A DNA stretch of 43,365 bases from Calothrix membranacea FACHB-236 (GCF_014696315.1 NZ_JACJPX010000067.1:1-43365), one strand, 5' to 3'. Shown: positions 1-7,849, counted from the stretch's first letter. The notes: a model not told the origin generated them from the letters alone. Translations and numbers: made by a program.

Positions 1-78
1 CGTGCCACACCCGGTTCCCTTATTTTCCGCCTAAACTGTTTTGACTCTACTTTCTTAGTTTCTCACAATAATGGTTGG

Positions 79-98
79 TTTATTTACGCCGTGCTGTA
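79..98. repeat. 20-base motif shared with position 22341
   Basis: TTTATTTACGCYGTGCTGTA occurs here and again at 22341-22360 with a single C/T difference. The flanks differ apart from a nearby ATGGTTGG. It could be a dispersed repeat or a shared upstream control element. Nothing else can be assigned in bases 1-140. Confidence 0.5.
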
Positions 99-140
99 CT
101 AGTACCCACCCTAAGGTTGACTTAGATAATCAAAAAAAAT

Positions 141-875
141 CTATTTTTCGCCAAAGTAAGATGCTAGAGCCTCAGAACCGCCAATGAGTTGTGCATCGAT
201 AAATACTTGGGGAACTGTTGTTGCACCTGTAACTGCTTTTAAAGTGTGAGTAGTAATATCTTTACCCAAGACAATTTCCTCATAATTCAAACCATGTTCG
301 TGAAGCAATTCTTTTGCACGGGCGCAGTAAGGACAACCTACTTTAGTAAACAGGGAAACTAGTTTTGGTTTGACTGCTTCAGGGTTAATGTATCGCAGCA
401 TTGTCTCCGCATCGGATACCTTAAAGGGATCGCCTGGCTCTTCTGGTTCAATGAACATGTTGTCAATTACACCATCTTTGACAAGCATAGAATAGCGCCA
501 TGAGCGTTTACCAAAGCCCAAGTCTGATTTATCTACCAGCATTCCCATACCTTGAGTAAATTCCCCGTTACCATCAGGTATCAAAGTAATATTGGTGGCT
601 TCTTGGTCTTTAGCCCATTCATTCATGACAAAGGCATCATTGACGGAAATACAAACAATATCATCCACGCCATTTTCTTTAAATACATTAGCCAATTGGT
701 TATAGCCAGGTAGGTGAGTGGAAGAACAAGTGGGTGTAAAAGCGCCTGGTAAAGAAAAGACAATCACTGTCTTATCAGCAAACAGGTCATCAGTGGTGAT
801 ATTAACCCACTGGTTGTTTTTGCGGGTGCGAAAGGTAACATTAGGAACTCGTTGCCCTCGGCGATTTGATAGCAT
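141..875 (-). CDS. Peroxiredoxin-glutaredoxin fusion protein
   Basis: This is a hybrid thiol peroxidase that reduces hydrogen and alkyl peroxides, with the glutaredoxin half expected to recycle the peroxidase half using glutathione. Residues 1 to about 165 are a Prx5-type domain with the peroxidatic cysteine in PGAFTPTC (Cys50). Residues about 172-244 are a glutaredoxin domain with the CPYC dithiol at 181-184 and the TVPQVFI cis-proline stretch. The length of 244 residues fits the known Prx5-Grx hybrids (Haemophilus type). The protein has no signal peptide and should be cytosolic. The ATG at 873-875 is preceded by a strong AAAGGAGG site about four bases away, which fixes the start. A glutathione peroxidase lies 2.5 kb upstream on the same strand, so the area is rich in peroxide defence, though the two are not one operon. 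The family assignment is secure. Confidence 0.95.
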   Translation of the reverse strand: MLSNRRGQRVPNVTFRTRKNNQWVNITTDDLFADKTVIVFSLPGAFTPTCSSTHLPGYNQLANVFKENGVDDIVCISVNDAFVMNEWAKDQEATNITLIPDGNGEFTQGMGMLVDKSDLGFGKRSWRYSMLVKDGVIDNMFIEPEEPGDPFKVSDAETMLRYINPEAVKPKLVSLFTKVGCPYCARAKELLHEHGLNYEEIVLGKDITTHTLKAVTGATTVPQVFIDAQLIGGSEALASYFGEK

Positions 876-1084
876 AAGGCCTCCTTTAATAATCTATGTT
901 TTGAGAGTGTCAACAGTCAAAAGGCTTATATTCTAAGCTGTTGTACTGTTGTGGAGTAAGTTTTATTTCTGACGGGATATACTAGTATAATTTTCAACTT
1001 GAAAGCAACTTTCCTGAGTAATAAAAGCTAGGGAATTGGGTATGGATAATTGATTATGGGAATTTATTATTGATTCTTTCCCCC

Positions 1085-1981
1085 TCATCTTCCTAAACTG
1101 ATAAAGGGTGCGATCGCAGCCACAAATTCTGCTGTAGATTCATAGGGTAGGACATTGCGACCAGTCAATTTAACTCCTTGTCCTTGCGGTAAATAAGCGA
1201 GGTAGTTAGCTAAACGTTGGTCTGGTGTTTCGGCTTGACCTTCTTTGCTAATATTCGATGCTTTGTCTCCCACCACTACTAATGTTGGTTGTTGAATAGC
1301 GGCGATATCATCACTGTAATCCTGTCGCCAAAACCCTGCTAAAAAAGAAAAAACTGCATAGCGATTGGCAGTATTTTCTGCACCTTTAACTAAAGTATTT
1401 AACCACTCTTGATCAGCTGTCTCACTGCTAGCAAATAGTTGGCGAGTGGAAAAAGAACGTAGAAACTTGGGAGTGCGTGCATAAAGATAAAAAGCATTCC
1501 CAAGTGGTGAATCAAAAAGATTCCAAGCTAGCTTTTGCTGCCAAGTTGGTGATTGTTTCGTCATAATCGGCCAAGCTGGAGGACTAGCAAATACTAAGGA
1601 GTGAATCAAATTTGGTGCGATTTGCACTAATTTAGTTGCAATGCTCAATAAAGCACCTTGCACTATGACAATTACAGGCTTTTGCACCACTGTTTTTAAG
1701 AAGTAATGCAGCTGTTCTGCCCAATCGCTAGGAGTATAAGCGACGTGAGGCATATCACTTTCACCACATCCTAATAAATCAGGGTTATAAATTAGATTAC
1801 GATGCCCTGCTTGATACCATTCACGACAGAATCGTTGCCAAAATTGTCGAGATAATCCCACACCTATAGGATGAATTAATAGTAGGGGGATACCTTCAGA
1901 ATTTAAATTATTTGGTTGATAAACTTCGTAAGCACAGCGATAATTGTGCCAAGTATAAAAATCTGTATAATTTGCTGCCAT
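1085..1981 (-). CDS. Alpha/beta hydrolase-fold protein lacking catalytic residues
   Basis: The 298-residue protein has the alpha/beta hydrolase pattern: a first strand ending in LLLIHPIG (about 33-40), NPDLLGCGESD (about 66-76), the nucleophile-elbow region VIVQGALLS (about 105-113) and a late acid strand LVVVGDKAS. At the elbow the usual Gly-x-Ser-x-Gly is replaced by Gln-Gly-Ala, so the expected nucleophilic serine is Ala110. The usual late histidine is replaced in TGRNVLPYES (Arg275-Asn276). The fold is clear but hydrolase activity is doubtful; it may be a binding protein or pseudoenzyme. It has no signal peptide. It stands alone, with 538 bases of repeat-rich spacer upstream. Confidence 0.85.
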   Translation of the reverse strand: MAANYTDFYTWHNYRCAYEVYQPNNLNSEGIPLLLIHPIGVGLSRQFWQRFCREWYQAGHRNLIYNPDLLGCGESDMPHVAYTPSDWAEQLHYFLKTVVQKPVIVIVQGALLSIATKLVQIAPNLIHSLVFASPPAWPIMTKQSPTWQQKLAWNLFDSPLGNAFYLYARTPKFLRSFSTRQLFASSETADQEWLNTLVKGAENTANRYAVFSFLAGFWRQDYSDDIAAIQQPTLVVVGDKASNISKEGQAETPDQRLANYLAYLPQGQGVKLTGRNVLPYESTAEFVAAIAPFISLGR

Positions 1982-2246
1982 AGGTTAATATATTCGCTGA
2001 TCAATCATTTTGATCATATAATTTATCGTTAGATTTGATCAGCTTATTAATAAATCTACTTAGATATTTAAAGCAGAGTTTCTCCTAAAAAGTCCACTAT
2101 TACTGAAAGCTAAAATTTGATGCTTGCCCAATGAAATGCTATAGTTTTTTCAAATCATCTATAGATTAATTAACTGAGAGATACTTTATAAAGTAAACCT
2201 TAAATTGTAGGATGCGTTAGAAGAGAGTACGGCATCAACAAAGATG

Positions 2247-2306
2247 GTGCGTTACGGCTAAATTTCATTGTCTCTAAGTCCGAAATCCTTGCACAGCCGT
2301 AACACA
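2247..2306. repeat. Dispersed inverted repeat, GTTACGGCT family
   Basis: GTTACGGCT at 2251-2259 pairs with AGCCGTAAC at 2295-2303 around AAATTTCATTGTCTCT. The same unit recurs at 27110-27176, with a partial copy at 27039-27067, so it is a dispersed element of this genome. Confidence 0.7.
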
Positions 2307-2308
2307 AT

Positions 2309-2349
2309 GCCACTTGCTACAACGCGGGGAACCCGCGCAACGCAGTGGC
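2309..2349. repeat. GC-rich palindromic dispersed repeat
   Basis: GCCACT at 2309-2314 and AGTGGC at 2344-2349 enclose a nested CGCGGG/CCCGCG stem. This long palindrome resembles dispersed palindromes common between genes in Nostocales. Confidence 0.6.
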
Positions 2350-2520
2350 TCCCCTACTTAATATTTACTTTATAAATATCCTCTAAATATTCAGCATATT
2401 CATTTTTTTGATTTCACATCCTAGGTATGGATAGTAGGATGCGTTACTAGTTCATTCCTAACGCATCCTAATTAACTGATTATAGTTTTAGAGAATCCGG
2501 CAATATCTCGCCTCAAATAT

Positions 2521-3348
2521 CTATTTAAATATCATCTGTGGATGAATCAATTGATATCCAGCATCCTTAATTTTTTGATTTGATACCCAGGCATTATATG
2601 GACGGTTGCTGGGAAGCGAAGCATCCCATTTAAGCTGAGGTAAATTGTGTGTTGTTAGCAAAGTTTCAAAGAATTCGCGACTAATGAGATGGGCATCGTC
2701 CACTACATTATAAATTCCTTGCCAATGGTGTTGGCGAGCAAACTCAATCACACCCACAATATCATCAAGATGAACCCAATTGGCGACATCATCACCATTA
2801 CCAGGACGGCTAGTACCAGCAAGGCGACCAAATATTTTGATTAGTTCCCTACCTGGGCCATAAATGCCACCTAATCGCAAAATACAAACGTGAAGATTAT
2901 TACTGTTTGCTGATAGCAAAACATCTTCAGTTTTCTTCATGATTTTACCATTGGTAGTGCTAGGTTTAGCTGTAGTTTCTTCATCTACAAACTCACCATT
3001 TTTATCACCATAAACAGAATAACTACCTGTGTATATAAGTTGCCGCACATTCGGAAACTCTGGCAAAATAGATACTAAAGTTTTGGCTGTTTGCAAATAA
3101 GCTTCTTCATAAAATTCAGCGCCTTTCGCACCAACACTTAACAGAACTACATCTTGATTTGCTAATACTGCTTTTAGCCCATTTGCATCATTACCTTTAA
3201 CGACTATAACTTTCTGGGCTACTGCTTCTAATGCAGATACACGTGTTGGTGTAGTTGTAGTCGCAGTCACTACAAAATTCATTTTTTGCTGCCAATATTG
3301 GGCAACTGCAGAACCTACATAACCACAACCAATAATTGCTATGTTCAT
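2521..3348 (-). CDS. NAD(P)-binding epimerase/dehydratase-like protein (atypical SDR)
   Basis: The protein has an N-terminal Rossmann fold with the dinucleotide motif GCGYVG (residues 7-12), the strand LIYTGSYSVYGD typical of extended short-chain dehydrogenases, and a substrate-domain segment ILRLGGIYGPGR. The usual catalytic Tyr-x-x-x-Lys is not evident: the equivalent region reads TTNGKIMKK. That places it with the atypical, YeeZ-like SDRs, which bind nucleotide but have no proven reaction. At 275 residues it is complete. It starts 29 bases after the glutathione peroxidase stop on the same strand, so the two are probably cotranscribed. The substrate is unknown. Confidence 0.85.
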   Translation of the reverse strand: MNIAIIGCGYVGSAVAQYWQQKMNFVVTATTTTPTRVSALEAVAQKVIVVKGNDANGLKAVLANQDVVLLSVGAKGAEFYEEAYLQTAKTLVSILPEFPNVRQLIYTGSYSVYGDKNGEFVDEETTAKPSTTNGKIMKKTEDVLLSANSNNLHVCILRLGGIYGPGRELIKIFGRLAGTSRPGNGDDVANWVHLDDIVGVIEFARQHHWQGIYNVVDDAHLISREFFETLLTTHNLPQLKWDASLPSNRPYNAWVSNQKIKDAGYQLIHPQMIFK

Positions 3349-3377
3349 GATTTCTCACAACAAATTCATTTATATAA

Positions 3378-3863
3378 CTATTTAGCTAATTCGCTTTCAA
3401 TTGTGGCAATTAATTCTGGTGAATATGGTTTGACACTGCTCTTAAAACGAGCCACAACTTCACCTTGCTTATTCACTAAAAATTTTTCAAAGTTCCAAGC
3501 AACAGGCCCCGTAGGCTCAACTGCATTGGTAAGACGAGTATAGAGTGGGTGCTGTTGGGAATCTTTAGCATGCACTTTATCAAACAGTTCAAAGGTAACA
3601 GCGTACTTGCTCGTACAGAATTGTACAATTTCTTCGTTGCTGCCCGGTTCCTGCGCGCCAAAATCATTACTAGGAAAAGCCAAAATCCGTAAGCCAGCGT
3701 CTCTATATTCTCGGTTCAACCTTTCTAATCCCTCATATTGAGGCGTATAACCACAGTAGGAAGCCACATTCACAATCAAGAGTACTTTACCAGCATACTC
3801 ACTCAGTAACTTATCCTCACCGTTGATGGTTTTGACTGCAATGTCAGAAATGTTGGTACTCAT
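3378..3863 (-). CDS. Glutathione peroxidase family protein (Cys type)
   Basis: This is a thiol peroxidase of the GPx family that reduces hydrogen or lipid peroxides in the cytosol. The catalytic tetrad is present: Cys37 in NVASYCGYTPQYEGL, Gln71 in SNDFGAQEPG, and Trp123 and Asn124 in VAWNFEKF. The active site uses cysteine rather than selenocysteine. Cys83 lies in the stretch where thioredoxin-dependent members carry their resolving cysteine, so thioredoxin is the likelier reductant despite the family name. At 161 residues it is full length. It is the first gene of a probable two-gene unit with the epimerase-like gene 29 bases downstream. Confidence 0.95.
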   Translation of the reverse strand: MSTNISDIAVKTINGEDKLLSEYAGKVLLIVNVASYCGYTPQYEGLERLNREYRDAGLRILAFPSNDFGAQEPGSNEEIVQFCTSKYAVTFELFDKVHAKDSQQHPLYTRLTNAVEPTGPVAWNFEKFLVNKQGEVVARFKSSVKPYSPELIATIESELAK

Positions 3864-3929
3864 CTTAAATTGATTTTTTGATAACTATTGCCAAGTTTCC
3901 CACATTGCAGGGAAAGTTTTTTGATTAAA

Positions 3930-4065
3930 AAGGGGAATGGGGATTGGGGACTGGGGAACTCGGGGCCCCACGACCGGAGGGAGTGGGGATTAGGGGTAAT
4001 GGGGATGAGGGAGATGAGGGAGAATTAACAACTACCAATTACCAATTACCAATTACCAAACCCGC
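3930..4065. repeat. STRR: G-rich and ATTACCA heptamer repeats
   Basis: The spacer between two leftward genes holds degenerate GGGGATT/GGGGACT heptamers, then perfect ATTACCA units at about 4033-4058. Such STRRs are characteristic of filamentous cyanobacteria. Confidence 0.8.
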
Positions 4066-4068
4066 AAC

Positions 4069-4752
4069 TTATTGGTGAATAGAACCATCAGGCATAATAG
4101 CACCGGCTAAGTTAGCTCCTATCAATTTAACCAGAAGGCGATCGCCTGAGCGAATCCTGGCTCCTGTTAGATCAGCGCCTCGCAAATCAGCGCCACTTAA
4201 ATCTGCTCCAATTAAGTTTGCTGAGCGTAAATTCGCTTCTCTCATATCTGCTAGAAGTAGGTTAGCTCTAAATAAATTGGCTTCCGATAAATTTGCACCT
4301 CTGAGATTCACTTTGTGCATAAAAGTATCGCTGAGGTTTGCACCACTCAAGTCCGCAAAACTCAGATTTCTCCCCGATAAATCTTTGTTGCTCAAGTTGG
4401 CCCGACTAAAGTCTTTACCACTCAAATCTGTATTTTTAGATGATGGTTCATAACTAGTTTGAGGTGGCTTTTTCGGTTGAGGCGGTGGCGGTGAGTATGT
4501 TGTAGGTTGATGCTGATGTGGGTGTGAGTATGTTGTGGGTTGATGCTTAACCTTGATAGAACGCAATTTATCACGCGCTTCATTAATTGCTTTTAGCTTG
4601 TCTTGCGCCTTTTGTTGTAAACGGAGATTATCTTGGGGAATGCGATCGGGATGCCATACAAAAACCAAATCTTTATAAGCCTGGTTCACTTCTTCAAGTG
4701 TTGCTCCAGGCTCTAATTCCAAGACTCTATAATACCGCTCCAACTCGCTCAT
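4069..4752 (-). CDS. J-domain / pentapeptide-repeat fusion protein
   Basis: Residues about 5-67 form a J domain, with the signature HPD at 34-36 that stimulates DnaK-type ATPases. A low-complexity linker rich in His, Pro, Gln and Thr follows (about 70-100), with PTTYS present twice. Residues about 108-220 are pentapeptide repeats of the A(D/N)Lxx type that should fold as a right-handed quadrilateral beta helix. There is no glycine/phenylalanine region or zinc centre, so this is a class III J protein that probably brings Hsp70 to a particular client through the beta helix. No signal peptide is seen. Similar fusions occur in many cyanobacteria; the client is unknown. Confidence 0.9.
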   Translation of the reverse strand: MSELERYYRVLELEPGATLEEVNQAYKDLVFVWHPDRIPQDNLRLQQKAQDKLKAINEARDKLRSIKVKHQPTTYSHPHQHQPTTYSPPPPQPKKPPQTSYEPSSKNTDLSGKDFSRANLSNKDLSGRNLSFADLSGANLSDTFMHKVNLRGANLSEANLFRANLLLADMREANLRSANLIGADLSGADLRGADLTGARIRSGDRLLVKLIGANLAGAIMPDGSIHQ

Positions 4753-5669
4753 AAGGTGTTTTCGTGGACAATCAAGTTAATTATTAGTGATGCATCCGTC
4801 TGTTGGCTTAATTCTTTATTAAATTTCTGCTTTTTAGGAATATTTCTATCTCATCTAATTTAAGATAGCGTATTAAAATATTCTATCTAATAGAGTAGGG
4901 GAATTTTATCAGGTACTTTAGTAATTGTAAAAGCTACCTGCAAGTTATTTTTGTGCTTAATGATTTGCTCTTTTGACATTGTCTAAAAATGGTAACAAAT
5001 TTTTTGTTGCTTGACTTAAAAATCAATTCTTAGTAACACTCCTATTATTGTAGATAATCTCACTATATAGAATACTGGCTGCTGATTCTGGGCTTAAGTT
5101 CATAGCAAGCCAAATTGACCCTTTCTCCAAATTTTAGATGAGAGACTGGGTATTTCTGTAGCAACTACTTGTATGGTCAAGCCCTACAGAAAAAGTTTCA
5201 CATACGTTATTATACAAGCCAAGAGTGACTAACTCAGTCCATTAATAACCTTTCTGTTGTCTAAAGGGCTATTCATCGGCCACCATGAACTGGCTACACT
5301 TAGAGGCAATATAATAATTCTTCATCTCTCTTGGTGTAAATACTTCATAATGGCTGATTGACAACTAGGGATTAGGGACTAGGGAAGAAAAATTTTTCTG
5401 CTTGGTTGTGGACTTTTAGCCTGATTGACTGACTGGTAAATAAGTAATAGGGACTGAAAATTGGGAATTACAAGGAAGACAAACTAGACAAATAATTTAG
5501 AATCTGTTCCTTAAGAAATCTACTTGAAACTTGACTTTTGAGTCTTGACAAGAAATTTTTCTTCATTTTGTCATACCCAGTTTATTCATGATTACTTAGT
5601 TGTTGGCAAATTAGATAGTTAGGAGTCAATAGTTATTATTCATTTTTCTCCATCTGTCTATCTATCCAT
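4753..5669. other. Long AT-rich gap without recognised gene
   Basis: In 917 bases I see no reading frame with family features and no tRNA-like fold. There is a weak hairpin TTTCTGTAG/CTACAGAAA near 5153-5196 and short G-rich STRR fragments near 5367 and 5450. The promoter of the J-domain gene should lie at the left end. The stretch looks like decayed sequence. Confidence 0.5.
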
Positions 5670-6155
5670 TTATCCATTTCGCCAACGATTTATAGCTCTT
5701 AAATATGCTGCAATTGGAATTTGATAAACCTCAATACATATCCAAAGAATAATTGCTAAATGTAACAAAAAAGTTAATATAGTCCAGATATATGGCAACC
5801 AGGTAATAAATTCATGTGGAGTAGGGGGAAAATTGTAAGCGACTATGCCAATTAAAGTAGTAGGTAGGAATATAAAAGCGATCGCAGCTAGCCCATAGCC
5901 CCAACCAAGTTCCACACCTTCTAATTGTGCTTCTGTCCAACTAAAACCATTCCAACGCCAAATTAATGGCGGTTGTCTAGAAGGCATTTTGAGTTGCTGC
6001 TGTTCTAGGTTGACAGTAAAAATCTCTTGACAGAAGTCACAAGCCATAGCTTCCATCAATGGCATACGAGTAATTTTACCAACACGACAAACTGGGCAAG
6101 GGTAAACTCCTTGATAGTCGAAAGATGTAGCTAAAATTTTGGAACGAGGCATCAT
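5670..6155 (-). CDS. Zinc-ribbon membrane protein of unknown function
   Basis: Two CxxC knuckles (Cys20/Cys23 in YPCPVC and Cys39/Cys42 in ACDFC) form a probable N-terminal zinc ribbon. Residues about 50-80 are Trp-rich, and two hydrophobic helices follow at about 86-108 and 119-143, ending in a basic tail (RAINRWRNG). The protein is likely anchored in a membrane with the ribbon in the cytoplasm. The start may be at 6155 or at the adjacent ATG at 6152. I do not recognise a named family. It is divergent from the aroF leader across about 430 bases and has no operon partner. Confidence 0.75.
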   Translation of the reverse strand: MMPRSKILATSFDYQGVYPCPVCRVGKITRMPLMEAMACDFCQEIFTVNLEQQQLKMPSRQPPLIWRWNGFSWTEAQLEGVELGWGYGLAAIAFIFLPTTLIGIVAYNFPPTPHEFITWLPYIWTILTFLLHLAIILWICIEVYQIPIAAYLRAINRWRNG

Positions 6156-6580
6156 AAAAACAGAGTAGCGCTAGTAATGTGATTGGGTTGCTGTAAAAGC
6201 TAGAGACTAGGGGCTAGGTAATAGTGTTGATTGCATTGGTAGCGGGTGGCGCACCACCCTATGATTGCTCTGAAGCGTCTCAATTAATGACCTTTGGCTA
6301 TTACCTCCATAGCAGAATAATATATTTGCCAGTTTAGTAAGTCGCGGAATTGTCAAATTTTTGAGACTTCAGCAATTCCCATACCCATCACCTAAAAATA
6401 TTTGTTAGCTTATCTAAATCTTAATAGTTACAAGTCAGTGACAGAAAAACCCATAACCAAGGGATGAGTTGTACAGACGCGATTAATCGCGTCTCTCCAA
6501 GATTCCCCTTATCCCCCTGCTCCCTGCCCCTCTGCTCCCTTCACGAGCAGCTTTTAACCACACACGAGATAATTCAGGTC
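6156..6580. other. Intergenic region upstream of the aroF leader
   Basis: The gap holds a perfect short palindrome GGGTGGCGCACCACCC near 6244-6260 and a dispersed palindrome AGACGCGATTAATCGCGTCT near 6475-6495, related to the one at 22832-22856. A C-rich STRR tract follows to about 6540. No gene is supported. Confidence 0.5.
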
Positions 6581-6609
6581 TTGACGCAAGGAACTGTGTC
6601 TGTTATTGT
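6581..6609 (+). promoter_or_regulatory. Candidate sigma-70-type promoter of the aroF leader
   Basis: TTGACG (6581-6586) and TATTGT (6604-6609) are separated by 17 bases. Initiation near 6616 would give a leader of about 360 bases containing both leader peptides and both attenuator structures. No mapped start is available. Confidence 0.45.
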
Positions 6610-6667
6610 GGCTCTTATATTAGGTTTACATCGGTTTACATCAAAAATTATCTAGTTAAGTACTGTA

Positions 6668-6727
6668 ATGATTTCCAGCAGCAAATCCTATTTTTATTTT
6701 TGGCAAAAGGCGGTTCACCGGCGGTGA
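6668..6727 (+). CDS. Leader peptide 1 of the aroF attenuator (aromatic-rich, 19 aa)
   Basis: ATG at 6668 opens a 19-codon frame ending in TGA at 6725-6727. It reads MISSSKSYFYFWQKAVHRR, with five consecutive aromatic codons (Tyr-Phe-Tyr-Phe-Trp, 6689-6703). The frame runs into the left arm of the antiterminator stem (6710-6719), and its stop lies at the base of the inner hairpin, so ribosome position would control folding. This is the layout of classical amino-acid biosynthesis leader peptides (trp and phe operons). It shares an S-x-YFW-x-(K/R)-A core with leader peptide 2. No strong Shine-Dalgarno site is visible. Translation and control are inferred; the codons and pairing are seen directly. 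Confidence 0.8.
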   Translation: MISSSKSYFYFWQKAVHRR

Positions 6728-6761
6728 ATAGTTTCCTAATGGAAACCGCCAGGTGAACCGC
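6710..6761 (+). promoter_or_regulatory. Antiterminator stem of attenuator 1
   Basis: GCGGTTCACC (6710-6719) is perfectly complementary to GGTGAACCGC (6752-6761). Directly inside, GGCGG (6720-6724) pairs with CCGCC (6746-6750), and TTTCC pairs with GGAAA. The right arm shares AACCGC (6756-6761) with the following terminator, so the two folds exclude each other. Confidence 0.8.
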
Positions 6762-6789
6762 AGAGCAACCTCTGCGGTTTTTGTTTTTT
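6756..6789 (+). terminator. Intrinsic terminator of attenuator 1
   Basis: AACCGCAGAG (6756-6765) and CTCTGCGGTT (6770-6779) form a perfect 10-bp stem with a CAAC loop. A T-rich tract follows (TTTTTGTTTTTT, 6778-6789). It lies more than 180 bases before aroF and is positioned to end transcription early. Confidence 0.88.
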
Positions 6790-6807
6790 CAGGAGTATTT
6801 CGTCGTC

Positions 6808-6870
6808 ATGATCTATTGCGGTAGCTGGTTTTATAGCTTTTACTTTTGGCCCAGAGCAAGTTCCGGGTAA
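6808..6870 (+). CDS. Leader peptide 2 of the aroF attenuator (aromatic-rich, 20 aa)
   Basis: ATG at 6808 opens a 20-codon frame ending in TAA at 6868-6870. Eight of the 20 residues are Trp, Tyr or Phe: Tyr3, then WFYSFYFW at residues 7-14, followed by PRASSG. The last four codons form the left arm (6859-6868) of the second antiterminator. AGGAG at 6791-6795 is a candidate ribosome site, 12 bases before the ATG, which is rather far. The similarity to leader peptide 1 suggests an ancestral duplication of the whole attenuator. No standard search would call it because of its length. Confidence 0.82.
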   Translation: MIYCGSWFYSFYFWPRASSG

Positions 6871-6908
6871 ATAGCGTCATGTCGATAAATCACAACGCAC
6901 CCGGAACT
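6859..6908 (+). promoter_or_regulatory. Antiterminator stem of attenuator 2
   Basis: AGTTCCGGGT (6859-6868) is perfectly complementary to ACCCGGAACT (6899-6908). A ribosome finishing leader peptide 2 would cover the left arm and free the right arm for the terminator. A ribosome stalled at the aromatic codons would leave most of it free. Confidence 0.8.
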
Positions 6909-6934
6909 CACAAGATGAGATTCCGGGTTTTTTG
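6899..6934 (+). terminator. Intrinsic terminator of attenuator 2
   Basis: ACCCGGAA-CTC (6899-6909) pairs with GAG-A-TTCCGGGT (6917-6928), leaving one bulged A, a seven-base loop and a T6 run (6928-6933). The left arm is the same sequence used by the antiterminator, so the folds compete. The DAHP synthase start follows 43 bases later. Confidence 0.88.
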
Positions 6935-6976
6935 TTATCCATCAACCTCATATCCCAATACAAGGAAAATTTCACC

Positions 6977-7849
6977 ATGATTAACGCCAAACTCGCCGCT
7001 CAATCCCATCCTAGCCACCAAACAATTGTTAAACTCTCAGAAACAGTCAGCTTCGGTGGTGAAGAATTAGTGATTATTGGTGGCCCCTGTACAGTAGAAA
7101 GCTTAGAACAAATGGAAACAGTAGCCCAAAAGTTAGCGGCTGCACCTGTACAGGCTTTGCGTGGTGGTGTCTACAAACCCCGCACATCTCCCTACGCTTT
7201 CCAAGGTATGGGAGAAGCAGGATTAGAAGTTTTGGCAGAAGTGCGATCGCGCTACAATATCCCAGTCATCACAGAAGTGATGTCAATTGCTCAAATTGAA
7301 GTAGTCGCAGCTCATGCTGATATGTTGCAAGTTGGTAGCCGCAATATGCAAAACTTCGACTTACTCAAAGCTTTGGGACAAGCTGGGAAACCGATATTAC
7401 TTAAGCGCGGACTAGCGGCGACAATTGAAGAATTCGTGATGGCTGCTGAATATATTTTGAGTCACGGTAATCCGGATGTGGTGCTGTGCGAGCGAGGTAT
7501 CCGCAGCTTCGATAATTACACCCGCAATGTACTGGACTTGGGTGCAGTAGCAGCTCTCAAGCAAATTACTCACCTACCCGTGATTGTAGATCCATCCCAT
7601 GCTGTAGGTAAACGGGAATTAGTAGCACCTATGGCTAAGGCTGCTATAGCTTGTGGCGCAGATGGCTTAATTATTGAGTGTCACCCAGAACCAGAAAAAT
7701 CTGTCTCTGATGCACGCCAAGCTTTGTCCTTAGAAGACATGGTGAATTTGGTTGCAAGCCTCAAGCCTTTAGCCACAGCAGTTGGACGCAATATTTCAGA
7801 TTTAGGGGTGGGTGTAAAATCTGCCCCTATTTTTTGCGCGGCGGCGTAA
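6977..7849 (+). CDS. aroF: 3-deoxy-7-phosphoheptulonate (DAHP) synthase, type I-beta
   Basis: The enzyme condenses phosphoenolpyruvate and erythrose 4-phosphate, the first step of the shikimate pathway to Phe, Tyr and Trp. The 290-residue protein is essentially the bare TIM barrel: [10 protein letters not shown] (33-42, metal-binding Cys38), [16 protein letters not shown] (62-77), [16 protein letters not shown] and IIECHPEPE. Only about 30 residues precede the barrel and nothing extends past it, so neither the N-terminal ferredoxin-like regulatory domain (Thermotoga type) nor a fused chorismate mutase (Bacillus type) is present. The ATG at 6977 with AAGGA at 6962-6966 is preferred. The frame stays open to a TTG at 6932, but that lies in the terminator T-run. 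Expression is probably governed by the two upstream attenuators. Confidence 0.95.
   Translation: MINAKLAAQSHPSHQTIVKLSETVSFGGEELVIIGGPCTVESLEQMETVAQKLAAAPVQALRGGVYKPRTSPYAFQGMGEAGLEVLAEVRSRYNIPVITEVMSIAQIEVVAAHADMLQVGSRNMQNFDLLKALGQAGKPILLKRGLAATIEEFVMAAEYILSHGNPDVVLCERGIRSFDNYTRNVLDLGAVAALKQITHLPVIVDPSHAVGKRELVAPMAKAAIACGADGLIIECHPEPEKSVSDARQALSLEDMVNLVASLKPLATAVGRNISDLGVGVKSAPIFCAAA
7803..7835 (+). terminator. Possible terminator inside the 3' end of aroF
   Basis: TAGGGG (7803-7808) and CCCCTA (7824-7829) form a short stem followed by TTTTTT, ending 12 bases before the stop codon. The stem is only six pairs, so function is uncertain. Confidence 0.35.

Larger units (their letters stand above)
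1982..2520. other. Repeat-rich intergenic region
   Basis: No coding sequence is supported here. The region is AT-rich near the hydrolase start and then carries dispersed repeats: a GTAGGATGCGTTAG element (about 2207), the GTTACGGCT inverted-repeat element (2247-2306), a GC-rich palindrome (2309-2349) and another TAGGATGCGTTA copy near 2435. Confidence 0.6.

Noticed and set aside
718-936. 72-codon plus-strand frame over the peroxiredoxin gene start
   Set aside because: It is a shadow of the well-supported minus-strand gene.
6464-6655. 63-codon plus-strand frame before the aroF leader
   Set aside because: It consists of a dispersed palindrome and C-rich STRR translated by chance, and overlaps the candidate promoter.
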